From: a virus
Virus record (IMG/VR): IMGVR_UViG_3300042351_000343
Span: 1 to 40,451 of that record
Length of the DNA: 40,451 nt
Reading direction: 5' to 3' (one strand)
In this document: piece by piece, positions 21,383 to 30,025 of the stretch
Position numbering within the stretch: position 1 is the first letter of the stretch
Layout: every line of letters begins with the position of its first letter
Position numbers and translations under genes: made by a program
The notes under the pieces: model-generated
What the model was told of the DNA's origin: nothing
What the model saw: the letters and a program-made list of their open reading frames with translations, nothing else
Database searches by the model: none

Positions 21383-21571
21383 TTATTTTTCAGAAATGGG
21401 CTGTGTCGTAACAATACGAAGTAACGTCACAGCAATTGAAATGGCGATACCGACAAACATTTGCTCAGTCGGCGTGATGGGCAGCAAGAATACATACCCT
21501 TGCACAATCGAAAGCACCGCAAGAAGCAGTGCAAACAGGACTGTTTTAGACTTTAGAAGTTTGAGCAGCAT
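21383..21571 (-). CDS. small two-helix membrane protein, candidate holin
   Basis: The 62-residue protein starts inside the 3' end of the upstream gene (26-bp overlap) and has two hydrophobic segments (TVLFALLLAVLSIVQGYVFL and MFVGIAISIAVTLLRIV). The size, topology and place a few hundred bases before the endolysin fit a class II holin. I cannot distinguish it from the other small membrane proteins near 32.6 kb. A longer in-frame version starting at 21712 is less likely because it would overlap the previous gene almost fully. Confidence 0.6.
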   Translation of the reverse strand: MLLKLLKSKTVLFALLLAVLSIVQGYVFLLPITPTEQMFVGIAISIAVTLLRIVTTQPISEK

Positions 21572-21803
21572 TTTGCAATTCCTTGTATGCGGCCACAACG
21601 TCAGCGGTGTGCATGGCAGCGCAGATGGCTTTGACCTTTGCATCTTCGGCGCTGTAATCATCGCCGGGGGCGACAACGTGGCGAGCAAACTTGCTGCTGA
21701 TTTCAACGCCATCTTCTTTGATTACGGTCTTGGTGCGAACTTGCACAGAGCCGCTTTCCAAGACCTCAATGCGGTCAACAATCTCAACTTTTTCTAAAGC
21801 CAT
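21546..21803 (-). CDS. small phage protein of unknown function, 85 aa
   Basis: The ATG at 21803 has GGAGATCAAA upstream; an in-frame ATG at 21815 is weaker. The product reads ALEKVEIVDRIEVLESGSVQ, VRTKTVIKEDG, then HVVAPGDDYSAED, a beta-then-helix pattern. From memory it resembles small proteins found after tail-fibre genes. No function assigned. Confidence 0.68.
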   Translation of the reverse strand: MALEKVEIVDRIEVLESGSVQVRTKTVIKEDGVEISSKFARHVVAPGDDYSAEDAKVKAICAAMHTADVVAAYKELQNAAQTSKV

Positions 21804-21851
21804 TTTGATCTCCAATCAAAACCAAGAATCCAGTGATCCGCACTGGCACGG

Positions 21852-22148
21852 TTAACAGTCAACAGCTCCAGAGAATTCTGGAAGTGTCTTCAAATATTTG
21901 TAGACCTGCTCGATGAAATTGGGGGCGCCGACTTCAACAGACACTGGGATCTGCTGATAGTGTTTGATGAACTGAACTTGATCTCCAGCGAAATGCACAT
22001 TGGCGTTCACTTTGCTTTTGTCGCCGTCAATCGAAACCACTTTGATGTAAGCGGAAAAAGAGACTTTCTGAGTTCCGTTTTCAATAGATCCCATTGTGGT
22101 TTGAATAACAGCTTTACCTTCTGCCTCGATGATTTTACGAAGTGCCAT
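21852..22148 (-). CDS. small beta-rich phage protein, 98 aa
   Basis: The product contains beta-prone stretches (QKVSFSAYIKVVSIDGDKSK, VNANVHFAG) and a C-terminal helix (NFIEQVYKYLKTLPEFSG). It lies just after the tailspike-like gene and resembles a chaperone or accessory subunit in size and place, but I cannot name a family. Confidence 0.65.
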   Translation of the reverse strand: MALRKIIEAEGKAVIQTTMGSIENGTQKVSFSAYIKVVSIDGDKSKVNANVHFAGDQVQFIKHYQQIPVSVEVGAPNFIEQVYKYLKTLPEFSGAVDC

Positions 22149-22158
22149 GATTTACCTT

Positions 22159-23481
22159 TCAAATTGGTGTAAGTTTGCCGTTAAAGGGAAAGCCAAGAAC
22201 CATGAATTGCTTGCCCGTGTCTGCATTGATGTCATACGCCACACCACTAGCCATCAAACCAGCAGCCAATGTAATTTTGTTTGTTCCGCCGTTTGCGTAG
22301 TTATACAGAAACACAACATCGCCGCTAATCAAACCTGTCAAAGTTGCAATGTTCGATGTTGCTGCTACGGTGTTAATCGTGACGTTTTTGCGGTTTTGCA
22401 ACGACAGTGTTGTCTGAGCACCGCCGTAATAGTCAACACCTTGAGTGATGGGCCAAAGACCGTTGACATCGAAAACAACTTCAATGAGGCCATTAATGCT
22501 TTGCCCGAGTTGAATTTTTGCAAGATCGTTAGCCCATTGCGAAGCAATATACAAGCCCTTACCGCCAGCATAAGGGGACATGAAATAAATATTGTCAACG
22601 GAACCGCCAGCCCTAGTTCCTTGAAACACAATCATGTACTTGGAATTTACCGCCCAACAGCCATTGATGACGATGCCTGAGTTTAATATTCCAGTGAAAT
22701 GAACGCCGTAACTCTCAACAGATGGTAAATCAGCACCATTGCCTTCAAGCGTCAGATTGTTGAAAACCCAACCTTGAGCGCCGCTGATATACATTCCACG
22801 CACAGTCGTAAGTGAAGTATCTTGACCGTTGTATTCTGCGTTGAAATTGTTGAACGTAAAGCCAATCATTCCAGTAACAGAAACATCAGTTTTTTCGGCA
22901 TAAAACCCATCGCGATTATTTACTCTAACGCCGCAATTGGTAAAAGCCCATGTGTTTACGGCTTGATCTGTCTCAATGTGAATACCGTCGATGTTGTAAT
23001 CACAGTATACGTTGTCAAGCTCGTTCCAAATGCTTCTACCACCACAGAAAATACCGCAATTGCAAAAATTGATTCGTAGATTACGCCAAACAATTTCGTC
23101 AACCCCGCGTGTGTCTGCGGTATTTGTGATTAAGAAACCATGACCCTGTTTTGCATTACCGTTGATAGTAAAATTTTCAAACAAAAAGTTTCTGATAATT
23201 GTTCCGGCAATGTCACCATTTAAAGTAATGACAGGGCTTGCTGCTGTAAAAGGGCTAAAAATTGTTTTCCCAATGCCATCACCATAGATAGTTTTATTGT
23301 CTGTTGAAATGACAATGTTTATCTTGTATGTGCCTTTTGGGGCATACACAGCGCGACCAGTAGCCAACGCCAAATTAAACGCAGCAGTCGAATCGGCCAC
23401 GCCAGTTGCATCAGCACCATAGTCCAGCACATTGGCTGGAGCGCCTTGGATCATTGAGTAAGTTGCTTTGGTAAGAGACAT
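22159..23481 (-). CDS. tailspike/receptor-binding protein with beta-helix
   Basis: The 440-residue protein starts MSLTKATYSMIQGAPANVLD, YGADATGVADSTAAFNLAL, the typical entry to a right-handed pectate-lyase-like beta helix in tailspikes. Regular NXX and GI/GV turns run through residues 60-350 (VFNNLTLEGNG, GIVINGCWAV). The C-terminal part may be trimerisation. It probably binds or cleaves surface polysaccharide. It has no head-binding domain of its own; that domain is on a separate gene at 24086-24568. Confidence 0.82.
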   Translation of the reverse strand: MSLTKATYSMIQGAPANVLDYGADATGVADSTAAFNLALATGRAVYAPKGTYKINIVISTDNKTIYGDGIGKTIFSPFTAASPVITLNGDIAGTIIRNFLFENFTINGNAKQGHGFLITNTADTRGVDEIVWRNLRINFCNCGIFCGGRSIWNELDNVYCDYNIDGIHIETDQAVNTWAFTNCGVRVNNRDGFYAEKTDVSVTGMIGFTFNNFNAEYNGQDTSLTTVRGMYISGAQGWVFNNLTLEGNGADLPSVESYGVHFTGILNSGIVINGCWAVNSKYMIVFQGTRAGGSVDNIYFMSPYAGGKGLYIASQWANDLAKIQLGQSINGLIEVVFDVNGLWPITQGVDYYGGAQTTLSLQNRKNVTINTVAATSNIATLTGLISGDVVFLYNYANGGTNKITLAAGLMASGVAYDINADTGKQFMVLGFPFNGKLTPI

Positions 23482-23490
23482 AACAACCCT

Positions 23491-24075
23491 TTAAACAAAA
23501 AATGTGCCCGAAAGGGTCACACTGGCATTAGCCGCCCAAGTTGGTGGGTAGGCATTGCCGTCTGTAAATATAAGACCGACGCCGTAAGTTGCACCAGCAG
23601 AAGATTGAACAGCACTGAGTGTTGATTTATCCGCAGGGTTAAAGGGTAACGAAAAACCAGTCGTCCCAAAATTTGATGAAGTGCTGGTTGTAGACTGGAT
23701 TTGCAGCACAAATGTGACTTGTCGTCCGATCTTGGTGTATTTGCCTGTGTATGTGGGAGTGCCAACAACCGTCAAATTGAAAAACGATGGCGTCCAGTCA
23801 CCTTCCTCATAGTCACTCAGCAACTCGCTTGTGCCTGCGCCCGATGTAGCAGAAAAGTCGATGCCTTTGCCAGAGGTTCCAATGACGAGATTGCCATTGC
23901 TTAAAGTTTGATCGCCAGTGAATGATTGCGCTGCATCGGTGCGTGCCATTGTTGCATTTGCATTTGGCACTGTGATAACTCTTGTCGTGCCTGCTGCTGG
24001 GCCTGTGAATTGAACCAATCCGCCAGTTATTGACGAGATTATTTGTGTTGCAATTGCTGAAACTGTCTTGAGCAT
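23491..24075 (-). CDS. tail-fibre-like protein, 194 aa
   Basis: The N-terminal part is a phage fibre stretch (GPAAGTTRVITVPNANATMA, QSFTGDQTLSNGNLVIGTSG), and the C-terminal part reads GDWTPSFFNLTVVGTPTYTG and KYTKIGRQVTFVLQIQ, a beta-sandwich seen in many fibre tips. It lies between the head-binding adaptor and the beta-helix gene, so the three may form one composite spike. Confidence 0.72.
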   Translation of the reverse strand: MLKTVSAIATQIISSITGGLVQFTGPAAGTTRVITVPNANATMARTDAAQSFTGDQTLSNGNLVIGTSGKGIDFSATSGAGTSELLSDYEEGDWTPSFFNLTVVGTPTYTGKYTKIGRQVTFVLQIQSTTSTSSNFGTTGFSLPFNPADKSTLSAVQSSAGATYGVGLIFTDGNAYPPTWAANASVTLSGTFFV

Positions 24076-24085
24076 TTCGGTCTCC

Positions 24086-24568
24086 TTAAACCAAGAATTC
24101 GATCACAGAGGTGATGGGTGGCGCTTCTGAGAATGTCACATTACCGCCAGACACTGTGTAAGTGTTCTGGTTTTGATAGACGCCATTGATGTAGATTGCG
24201 AATGGTGTGGAACTGACAGCAAAAACTGTCTGCGTTCCATTGCCAGTTGCATTGGTGGCCACCGATCCAGAAGTGATGTTGCCATTCAGTGAGGTGTAGA
24301 CCAGGCTGCCTTTGCTGTCGAGCACCTGGATGCTGTAGTCTGTGCCCACGTAGAAGCGCGATGGGCTGCCCTGGTACACCGGGTAGCCGTTGAGCGTGCG
24401 GATGGGCAGAGCTGCTGGGATGGTCAAAGCCGAATCCCAAAACACCGAGATGGGGTTGACCTGAGGGTTCAGGTTGACCGTGCCGACCCAGATGTAACCA
24501 TTCTCCAATGGCAGGCCGTCAGCGCCAGCAAATGCTGGGTATGGCGGTTTGATCGAGAGTGCGGACAT
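24086..24568 (-). CDS. stand-alone tailspike head-binding domain
   Basis: The first roughly 110 residues strongly recall the N-terminal head-binding domain of P22 tailspike: KPPYPAFAGADGLPLENGYI, WVGTVNLNPQVNPISVFWDS, RTLNGYPVYQGSPSRFYV, DYSIQVLDSKGSLVYTS. The remaining 45 residues (FAVSSTPFAIYINGVYQNQN, VTFSEAPP) form a short fibre module. In P22 this domain is fused to the enzyme; here it ends at 160 residues. It would anchor separate spike proteins to the tail machine. Confidence 0.85.
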   Translation of the reverse strand: MSALSIKPPYPAFAGADGLPLENGYIWVGTVNLNPQVNPISVFWDSALTIPAALPIRTLNGYPVYQGSPSRFYVGTDYSIQVLDSKGSLVYTSLNGNITSGSVATNATGNGTQTVFAVSSTPFAIYINGVYQNQNTYTVSGGNVTFSEAPPITSVIEFLV

Positions 24569-24599
24569 TTACTGGTTCTCCTGGATGGTGGATTGTCGC

Positions 24600-26531
24600 T
24601 CAAGGCTGCACGGGTGGCAATGCGTTGAGGGCTTCGTTGATTCTGGCCTTGGTGCGCCCTTCCTGGCGCATCTTGATGATCTGGCGCAGGCCAGATGCTA
24701 CCGGCAATGGCAAGCCTGTGAGTGCGCCTGTGGCCCCGGCTTCTGCGATGGCTGCCATGAGCGTGCCTGCTGTGCCTGAGCTGTTGACCAGTGTGCCTGG
24801 TGGCACTGTGGTGACGTAGCGCACCACGTCGTCAAGATCGCGCACGGTCTGTGCGTTCTTCTTGCCGAGAAGCACATCCAAGCGGCCATTGGCATCGAGG
24901 GCTTGCACGGACTGGTGCAGCTTGGCTGGGGAGATCATGGGGCGGTCTTGTGAGTCCGTGCCCATGCCCTTGGTGGCCTCGTCTCTGAGGTGTCGCACGG
25001 TGGCGCCTTGCAGCTCTTTCCAGGCTTGCTGGCCATCTTTGCCGCTGGTGACCAAGACGCGCTTCAGGAACGTGATTTCTTCTGGTGAGGAGTTCAGCAC
25101 GGACTTGCGGAAAACCTGGTCGGCTGCAACCTGAGGATCTTCCATGCCTTTGCGGTTCTTGATGAGACGGGCGACGATGGCGCGATTCTCGAACTTGCGT
25201 GCCTGGTCGATGCGAGTCTGACGGGCCTTTTTGTAGAGGTCACCACCCATGCCTTCGGTCTCAACGTCAAAGACCCGACGCAGGCTGCCGCCGTGAAACT
25301 GGTCTGCACCTTCAAAGCCTGCACGCTGGAAGGTCTGGCGCAGGCTTTCTGCCTGGCGCAGTGTGATGGGCTGGGCCACCAGTCTTCCGTCTGCGTCTGG
25401 GGCTGCTGCACCGATTGCGATGGCTTTCTGCTGGGCTGCCTTGAGTACCGGAGCCAAGTCACCCTCTGGGATGTTCTCGTTGATGTAGTCCACCACCGTT
25501 GTGAGGGTGACGTTGTTCTCCAGTTCGCCAGCTTTCTCGGCTGCTTTGTAGGCGGCGCGGGTGCGGTTCTTGGCTGCTGTGAGGCCTTCGGTCAAAGACT
25601 TGACGACAGCGCCGCCTGTGCTGGACAAGTCCATGAGTTGGGCGTCTGTCATGTCCACCAGTGCGTCAAAGTTCTGCAAGGCTTGCAGGTTATTTTCCTC
25701 GGCACGCTGGCGCAGGGGTCCACCCAGATCGCTCTTGATCTGTTCCTTCTCAAAGGCCAGTTGCTGGGCATCCCTGGTGGCCGCGCCTTTGGTGAGGGTG
25801 ACGGGCACGGGCAGGCTTTCTGCCGTGGTTGCGCGTCGCATGGCCTCTGGGGTGGCTGCTGCACCACCGGAAACCCGCGCACCGGCTGCTGGGGCTGTGG
25901 TGGCCACGGCTGGGGTCTCCATGCCAAAGGTCTCGCGCACGGCTGTGGTGGCCGCTTGCACTGGCCTGGCGATGGCTTGGCCTGTTGCTGTGGCCGCACG
26001 CTGGCCTGCTGCTGTCCCGATCTGACGGGCTGCGCCAACTGTTGGGGCTGCGGTGCGTGCTGCTTGCATCACTGCGCCTGGGGCTGCAATTGCAGGCAAG
26101 ACTGGTGGCAGGACGTTGGCCAGGACTTGGCCCACTGCTTGCACCTGTTCCTGGCCAGCTTGGGTGCGTGGCTGGTAGGTGAGCGCCTGTGCGCCCTTTG
26201 CCGCGGCTTGCTCGACTGCACGCATGGCTTCTGGCGTGCCAAAGTTGCCAGACAGGATTTGCTGCGACAAACCTTGGAGAGTTCCGGCTAACGTGCCGAG
26301 CGTGCCACCGACTGCGCCAGTGCCAAGGGTCAGTGCTGTTTCACCAGCACCGACGATCTGATCCATCACGCCTGGCTGCTGTGGCAGTGGTGCGTTCTGC
26401 TGCTGGAAGGTGGCCGTGTTCTCTTCGCCCTTGGCAAGCTGGTAGGCCTGCGCCACAGTGTCGAACTCAGGCGTTCCGCGCTTTGCAGAATTCTTGACAA
26501 TCCAAGATGCGTATTCATCGGCTGTTGCCAT
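24600..26531 (-). CDS. large DNA-ejection-type internal protein, 643 aa
   Basis: The N-terminal YASWIVKNSAKRGTPEFD region is typical of phage injection proteins. Then comes an Ala/Gly/Gln-rich membrane-active-like stretch (about 55-200) with GAVGGTLGTLAGTLQG. The C-terminal half is helical and charged. By position (downstream of gp10-like and 506-aa genes) and composition it corresponds to the P22 gp16/gp20-like ejection proteins, which form a channel across the envelope. The match is by context and composition, not a clear motif. Confidence 0.7.
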   Translation of the reverse strand: MATADEYASWIVKNSAKRGTPEFDTVAQAYQLAKGEENTATFQQQNAPLPQQPGVMDQIVGAGETALTLGTGAVGGTLGTLAGTLQGLSQQILSGNFGTPEAMRAVEQAAAKGAQALTYQPRTQAGQEQVQAVGQVLANVLPPVLPAIAAPGAVMQAARTAAPTVGAARQIGTAAGQRAATATGQAIARPVQAATTAVRETFGMETPAVATTAPAAGARVSGGAAATPEAMRRATTAESLPVPVTLTKGAATRDAQQLAFEKEQIKSDLGGPLRQRAEENNLQALQNFDALVDMTDAQLMDLSSTGGAVVKSLTEGLTAAKNRTRAAYKAAEKAGELENNVTLTTVVDYINENIPEGDLAPVLKAAQQKAIAIGAAAPDADGRLVAQPITLRQAESLRQTFQRAGFEGADQFHGGSLRRVFDVETEGMGGDLYKKARQTRIDQARKFENRAIVARLIKNRKGMEDPQVAADQVFRKSVLNSSPEEITFLKRVLVTSGKDGQQAWKELQGATVRHLRDEATKGMGTDSQDRPMISPAKLHQSVQALDANGRLDVLLGKKNAQTVRDLDDVVRYVTTVPPGTLVNSSGTAGTLMAAIAEAGATGALTGLPLPVASGLRQIIKMRQEGRTKARINEALNALPPVQP

Positions 26532-28052
26532 TTAACGGCCTCCACTCAAGATGGCGTCAGCTTGTGACCGGATGTTGTTTTGGGCTGCTGCTGGTCTTGG
26601 ATTGCGATCTGTGGGGATCTGCTGCGCCAAAGAAGTCTGCTGTGTTGGGTCGTAACGCTTGCTAACGTCTTGCACGACTCGCTGGGTAAAGTCATTGAAG
26701 GATTCACCCGCTTTGGTTGCGTAGTCGCCAGCTTGAAATGTGTTCTTCGCACGGGTCAACACGCCATTGTTGCCAGCAAGCCAGTCGGTCTTGGCATTTG
26801 ATACGGATGCTTCAATGTCTTGCAATTTAGCCATTCCCCGAAGAAAACTCGCCATTGTTTTAGCGTCAGCGGTTTCAGGCGGGAAGGGCTTTAAGGCCAA
26901 TTGAATATCTGCATCGGTGGCTGGGCCTGGTGGCAGTGACTTGATAGCGGCTGAGTTTCGCAAACGTGTGTATTCGTTTCTAAGTTGCGTAAGGCCACCT
27001 TGAAAACCTGTTCCTTTTTTCAGAAATTCCGAGGCGCTGCTAAACACGCCGTAACCACCACCAGCGGCTTCCAATTGTTTTGCAAGATCGTTAAATTGAC
27101 CAGCCGATTGTTTAGCCGCTGCCGCCGTCACAGCGGATTCGTTGACCAACTTGCGAGTGTCGACTGGCATCTCTGTCATATTTTTTTGAATGCTTGACAG
27201 CTTTTCAGCGACTGTGACCTGCATGGTTTGGCGATCAAGATTCAGCTTGGCGGCTCGATTGCCGATTTCGCTGTTGATGTTCTTAATCTGTGCTGCATTC
27301 AAGTTCAGGTTGGCTTGCGCCAATGGGCCTGCATACTGAGCGTCAATTCTGGCTTTGTCTGCGTCTGCTTTAGCTTTATCCGCATCGGCTTTGGCTCGTT
27401 CTTCTGCATTCTTGGCTGTGGCTTGCGCTGTCGTTGCATCAGCTACTGCTTTGTCTGCAACTGCTATGGCTTCGCGTTGCTTTTCTGGGGCCATTGCTTC
27501 ATCACGCGCCGTTCCTAGACCTTTATCAATGGTCTCAAAGAACTCTTTTGCACCGGGGATGCCTGCGGAACTTTGCACCAATGCTTTGAAAGCTGTTTGC
27601 GTGCCTTGCACCGGGTCTTTGATTGCGGCTTCTGCGAGACGGTTAAACAGGTTTGCGTCATCTTGGTCGCCACTATTTTGGGCTGCAACTGCGCGTTCTT
27701 GCAAAAGCCTGATTCCGGTTTGTGGGTTGGCTTGTAGTGCAGAAAGAAGCTGCCCGGTTGATTTCAATGCGCCTTGCTGTTGTTCTTTGCTGATGCCTTC
27801 CATGAATGGTCGGAATGCGTTTGCTTGCTCTGGTGAAAGTAGTGAGGCATACCGTGCAGCATCGCGCATGGTTGGCTTTGGGTTTGAAAAGAATTTGGAC
27901 TGTTCTTGCGCCGCCAATTGTTGCCGCTGCTGCTGTTGGACCATGGCGGCTTGTTTTTGCTGCAATTCGACCATGCCTGCGCCAAGTTGCAAGCCTTGCG
28001 TTGCCTGTGCGAAAGGGTCTGCAACTTGTGCGAGGTAGTTGATGGGTTCCAT
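26532..28052 (-). CDS. ejection-type internal protein, 506 aa
   Basis: The protein is Ala/Gln-rich and nearly all helix (LQLGAGMVELQQKQAAMVQQ, DKAKADADKARIDAQYAG), a pattern of P22 gp20-like ejection proteins or other coiled virion proteins. AAGGAATAGAC supports the ATG at 28052. The stop directly abuts the next ATG. Inferred role: carried in the head and injected with DNA. Confidence 0.65.
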   Translation of the reverse strand: MEPINYLAQVADPFAQATQGLQLGAGMVELQQKQAAMVQQQQRQQLAAQEQSKFFSNPKPTMRDAARYASLLSPEQANAFRPFMEGISKEQQQGALKSTGQLLSALQANPQTGIRLLQERAVAAQNSGDQDDANLFNRLAEAAIKDPVQGTQTAFKALVQSSAGIPGAKEFFETIDKGLGTARDEAMAPEKQREAIAVADKAVADATTAQATAKNAEERAKADADKAKADADKARIDAQYAGPLAQANLNLNAAQIKNINSEIGNRAAKLNLDRQTMQVTVAEKLSSIQKNMTEMPVDTRKLVNESAVTAAAAKQSAGQFNDLAKQLEAAGGGYGVFSSASEFLKKGTGFQGGLTQLRNEYTRLRNSAAIKSLPPGPATDADIQLALKPFPPETADAKTMASFLRGMAKLQDIEASVSNAKTDWLAGNNGVLTRAKNTFQAGDYATKAGESFNDFTQRVVQDVSKRYDPTQQTSLAQQIPTDRNPRPAAAQNNIRSQADAILSGGR

Positions 28053-28061
28053 GTCTATTCC

Positions 28062-28817
28062 TTAAAAGCCGCTGAGGGCTGCGTAATCGGCTTGTGACAT
28101 GCTTGTTGGTCCAGAGATTGCAGTCCCGCTGAATGGGCTGGATGCACCACCAAACAATTGACCAAAACCACCTGCGCCCTGGACTGCGCCAAAGGCTTTG
28201 TTGATGCCGCCAGTGAGGGCGCTTTGTTGGCCTAGGATGCCTCCAGCCTGGGCTTGTCCTTGCCTTCCTAGCAAGGTTGCGATGTTGGTTCCTGTGGACA
28301 TGCCAGCGTTGCCGACACCGGCTGCTGCGTTCTGTCCGATGGATGACAGACCACCAAGGCGCTCGTATTGCTGATTGATGAGGCTAGAGAGCAGGGCTGG
28401 ACGGAACTGTGCGAGTGCGCCTTGTACGTTACCGCCACGCAAACCACCTGTGGCAGATGCGTTTTGAAGGATGGCGTTTTCACCCTGCTGTTGCAGTGCA
28501 GCAAATTGTGGGCTGCCTTGTAAGGCTGTGATGGCTTGTTGCTGTGCGCCTGGTGCGCCTAGTCCAAGCAATGCCTGCTGTTGTGCGAGTGCGCCTGTGC
28601 CTGCTTCGTTGTAGGGCTGCAAGAGTTGCCGAATGGCGTCAAACTGTCGGCGCTGTTCATCAATGCCACCTTGCGCTGCTTGCTGTTGGACTTGTGAGGC
28701 ATCTCCCACTGACTCGCGGCCTTCGATTGCTCCACCAAGACCAGCGCCAATTACGCCGCCAATGCCTGGAAGCAAGAAGTTGCCTGCAATGCCGCCTAGT
28801 GCGCTAAGTAAACCCAT
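28062..28817 (-). CDS. small internal/ejection protein (P22 gp7-like by position)
   Basis: The 251-residue protein begins with a glycine-zipper-like hydrophobic run (LLSALGGIAGNFLLPGIGGV, IGAGLGGAI) able to insert in membranes, followed by a Gln/Ala-rich helical body and a Gly-rich C terminus (QLFGGASSPFSGTAI). This fits the smallest of the three ejection proteins. Function is inferred from position and composition. Confidence 0.65.
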   Translation of the reverse strand: MGLLSALGGIAGNFLLPGIGGVIGAGLGGAIEGRESVGDASQVQQQAAQGGIDEQRRQFDAIRQLLQPYNEAGTGALAQQQALLGLGAPGAQQQAITALQGSPQFAALQQQGENAILQNASATGGLRGGNVQGALAQFRPALLSSLINQQYERLGGLSSIGQNAAAGVGNAGMSTGTNIATLLGRQGQAQAGGILGQQSALTGGINKAFGAVQGAGGFGQLFGGASSPFSGTAISGPTSMSQADYAALSGF

Positions 28818-28833
28818 AAAAACACCTCAATAT

Positions 28834-28899
28834 TCATTGGATGCCGCTGGTAGCATGTTTCTCAGCGGCTTGATTGTCCCACATTTGCATTTCGTGCAT
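28834..28899 (-). CDS. possible 21-codon ORF with hairpin
   Basis: The ATG overlaps the previous stop as TGATG and encodes MHEMQMWDNQAAEKHATSGI plus Gln. It fills the 80-base gap. A GCCGCTG/CAGCGGC stem (28843-28869) lies in the same interval. Either a tiny gene or just an intergenic hairpin; I favour the hairpin. Confidence 0.3.
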   Translation of the reverse strand: MHEMQMWDNQAAEKHATSGIQ

Positions 28900-29234
28900 C
28901 AAGTAATTTCACGTCCTGATGCTCGGATGGTCAGTGATGTGGCTGCACTGGCAATGGTGGAAATAAAACCACCCGTCTCCAAAGCCTGCCCCACCAATTC
29001 AGGACAGGTATAGGTTTCATCGGGTGCGATTGATCGTGTGTCCATAATCAAGTTGGATGCACCTGGACTGCCCCCGCTTGTCACCAAGTTGACACTGATG
29101 GTCAGATTACCGGCGCTGGTGTTGGTGATCGTGAACTTGTCAATGATGGCCTTGCAGTTCACTGCTGTGTACTGCGTGGTCTGGCTGTTCTCGGCCTGCT
29201 TTGCTGGGATCAGAACTTTAATGGATACGGTCAT
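28899..29234 (-). CDS. small beta-structured virion protein, 111 aa
   Basis: The sequence alternates beta strands (KFTITNTSAGNLTISVNLVT, SLTIRASGREIT) and has a Thr/Ser-rich core, like immunoglobulin-type decoration or accessory proteins. Starts by ATGA overlap with the 264-aa gene. Function inferred as structural only. Confidence 0.62.
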   Translation of the reverse strand: MTVSIKVLIPAKQAENSQTTQYTAVNCKAIIDKFTITNTSAGNLTISVNLVTSGGSPGASNLIMDTRSIAPDETYTCPELVGQALETGGFISTIASAATSLTIRASGREIT

Positions 29235-30025
29235 AAGACACCTTCAATGTTGTTGGCAACTGTGAGAATAATGGACGGGATGCCTGGGTGGGGTGCAGCC
29301 GCAGGAAATGCAGCAATTTCGACAGTGAGGTCGCTCACCGAAAACATCAGCTCAATATAGTCATTGGCTTTGAGATCAAAAAAGTAATTCAGCGATGAAA
29401 AAATTTCAGCGTTGTTGCCCTGAATTCTGATTTGACTGGCACTGTCTGGCACGTCTACGCCGTTGAGCCTAAACCAAAAAAAGAACTCGCCCGTTCCGCC
29501 TGCTGTTTTGTCCAGTTGGAACGAAGTGTCGAAGTTGTAAATGCCCGGTGTGTCCACGTACACCCTCGATGTCGGGGTGCCAAGATACACGCCATTGCTC
29601 AAATCGGTGTTGTTGAACGTGACGGCCTTGGCCGTGTTGATGGTGGTGGCTGTCTGCGTGGTGGTGTCGTAGAACGAGCCGTATCTTGAACGCTTAAATT
29701 CCCTTGGCGGGGGTGCCATTTGCAAGCCCTCTACAGCCTTGGTCAGATTGTCTAGCAGTTCCAATGCCTGATTTGCTTTGTTTTCAGCCAAGGCGCAATT
29801 GATGGCCGACTCTTGGGCAAATGCAGCAAGCTGGGCCAATGCGCTGTTGGCTGTGGCCGCTGCGCTGTCGGCCTGATATTCAAAATCAGTACCCGTAATA
29901 GCTTGGATTTGATCGACTGTGGAGAACAGCAGTTCAAACTGCCTGATCTGTTGTTGATCGGTCAAGAACGCCGCGAGTTGGTCACGGGTAAGGTTAAGCC
30001 TGCGGGATTGGGGTGCGGTTGCCAT
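29231..30025 (-). CDS. virion protein with C-terminal jelly-roll (C1q-like) domain
   Basis: Residues 1-110 are helical and Ala/Gln-rich (QQQIRQFELLFSTVDQIQAI, ALAQLAAFAQESAINCALAE), giving a trimeric stalk. Residues 125-255 look like a jelly-roll sandwich (KAVTFNNTDLSNGVYLG, GIYNFDTSFQLDKT, FFFWFRLNGVDVPDS). This is common in phage fibres and neck appendages. Overlaps both neighbours by ATGA-type junctions. Confidence 0.7.
   Translation of the reverse strand: MATAPQSRRLNLTRDQLAAFLTDQQQIRQFELLFSTVDQIQAITGTDFEYQADSAAATANSALAQLAAFAQESAINCALAENKANQALELLDNLTKAVEGLQMAPPPREFKRSRYGSFYDTTTQTATTINTAKAVTFNNTDLSNGVYLGTPTSRVYVDTPGIYNFDTSFQLDKTAGGTGEFFFWFRLNGVDVPDSASQIRIQGNNAEIFSSLNYFFDLKANDYIELMFSVSDLTVEIAAFPAAAPHPGIPSIILTVANNIEGVL

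Noticed and set aside
25293-26291. 332-codon plus-strand frame opposite the 643-aa ejection-type gene
   Set aside because: The product is extremely Cys/Gly/Leu-rich, typical of antisense reading of an Ala/Gln-rich gene.
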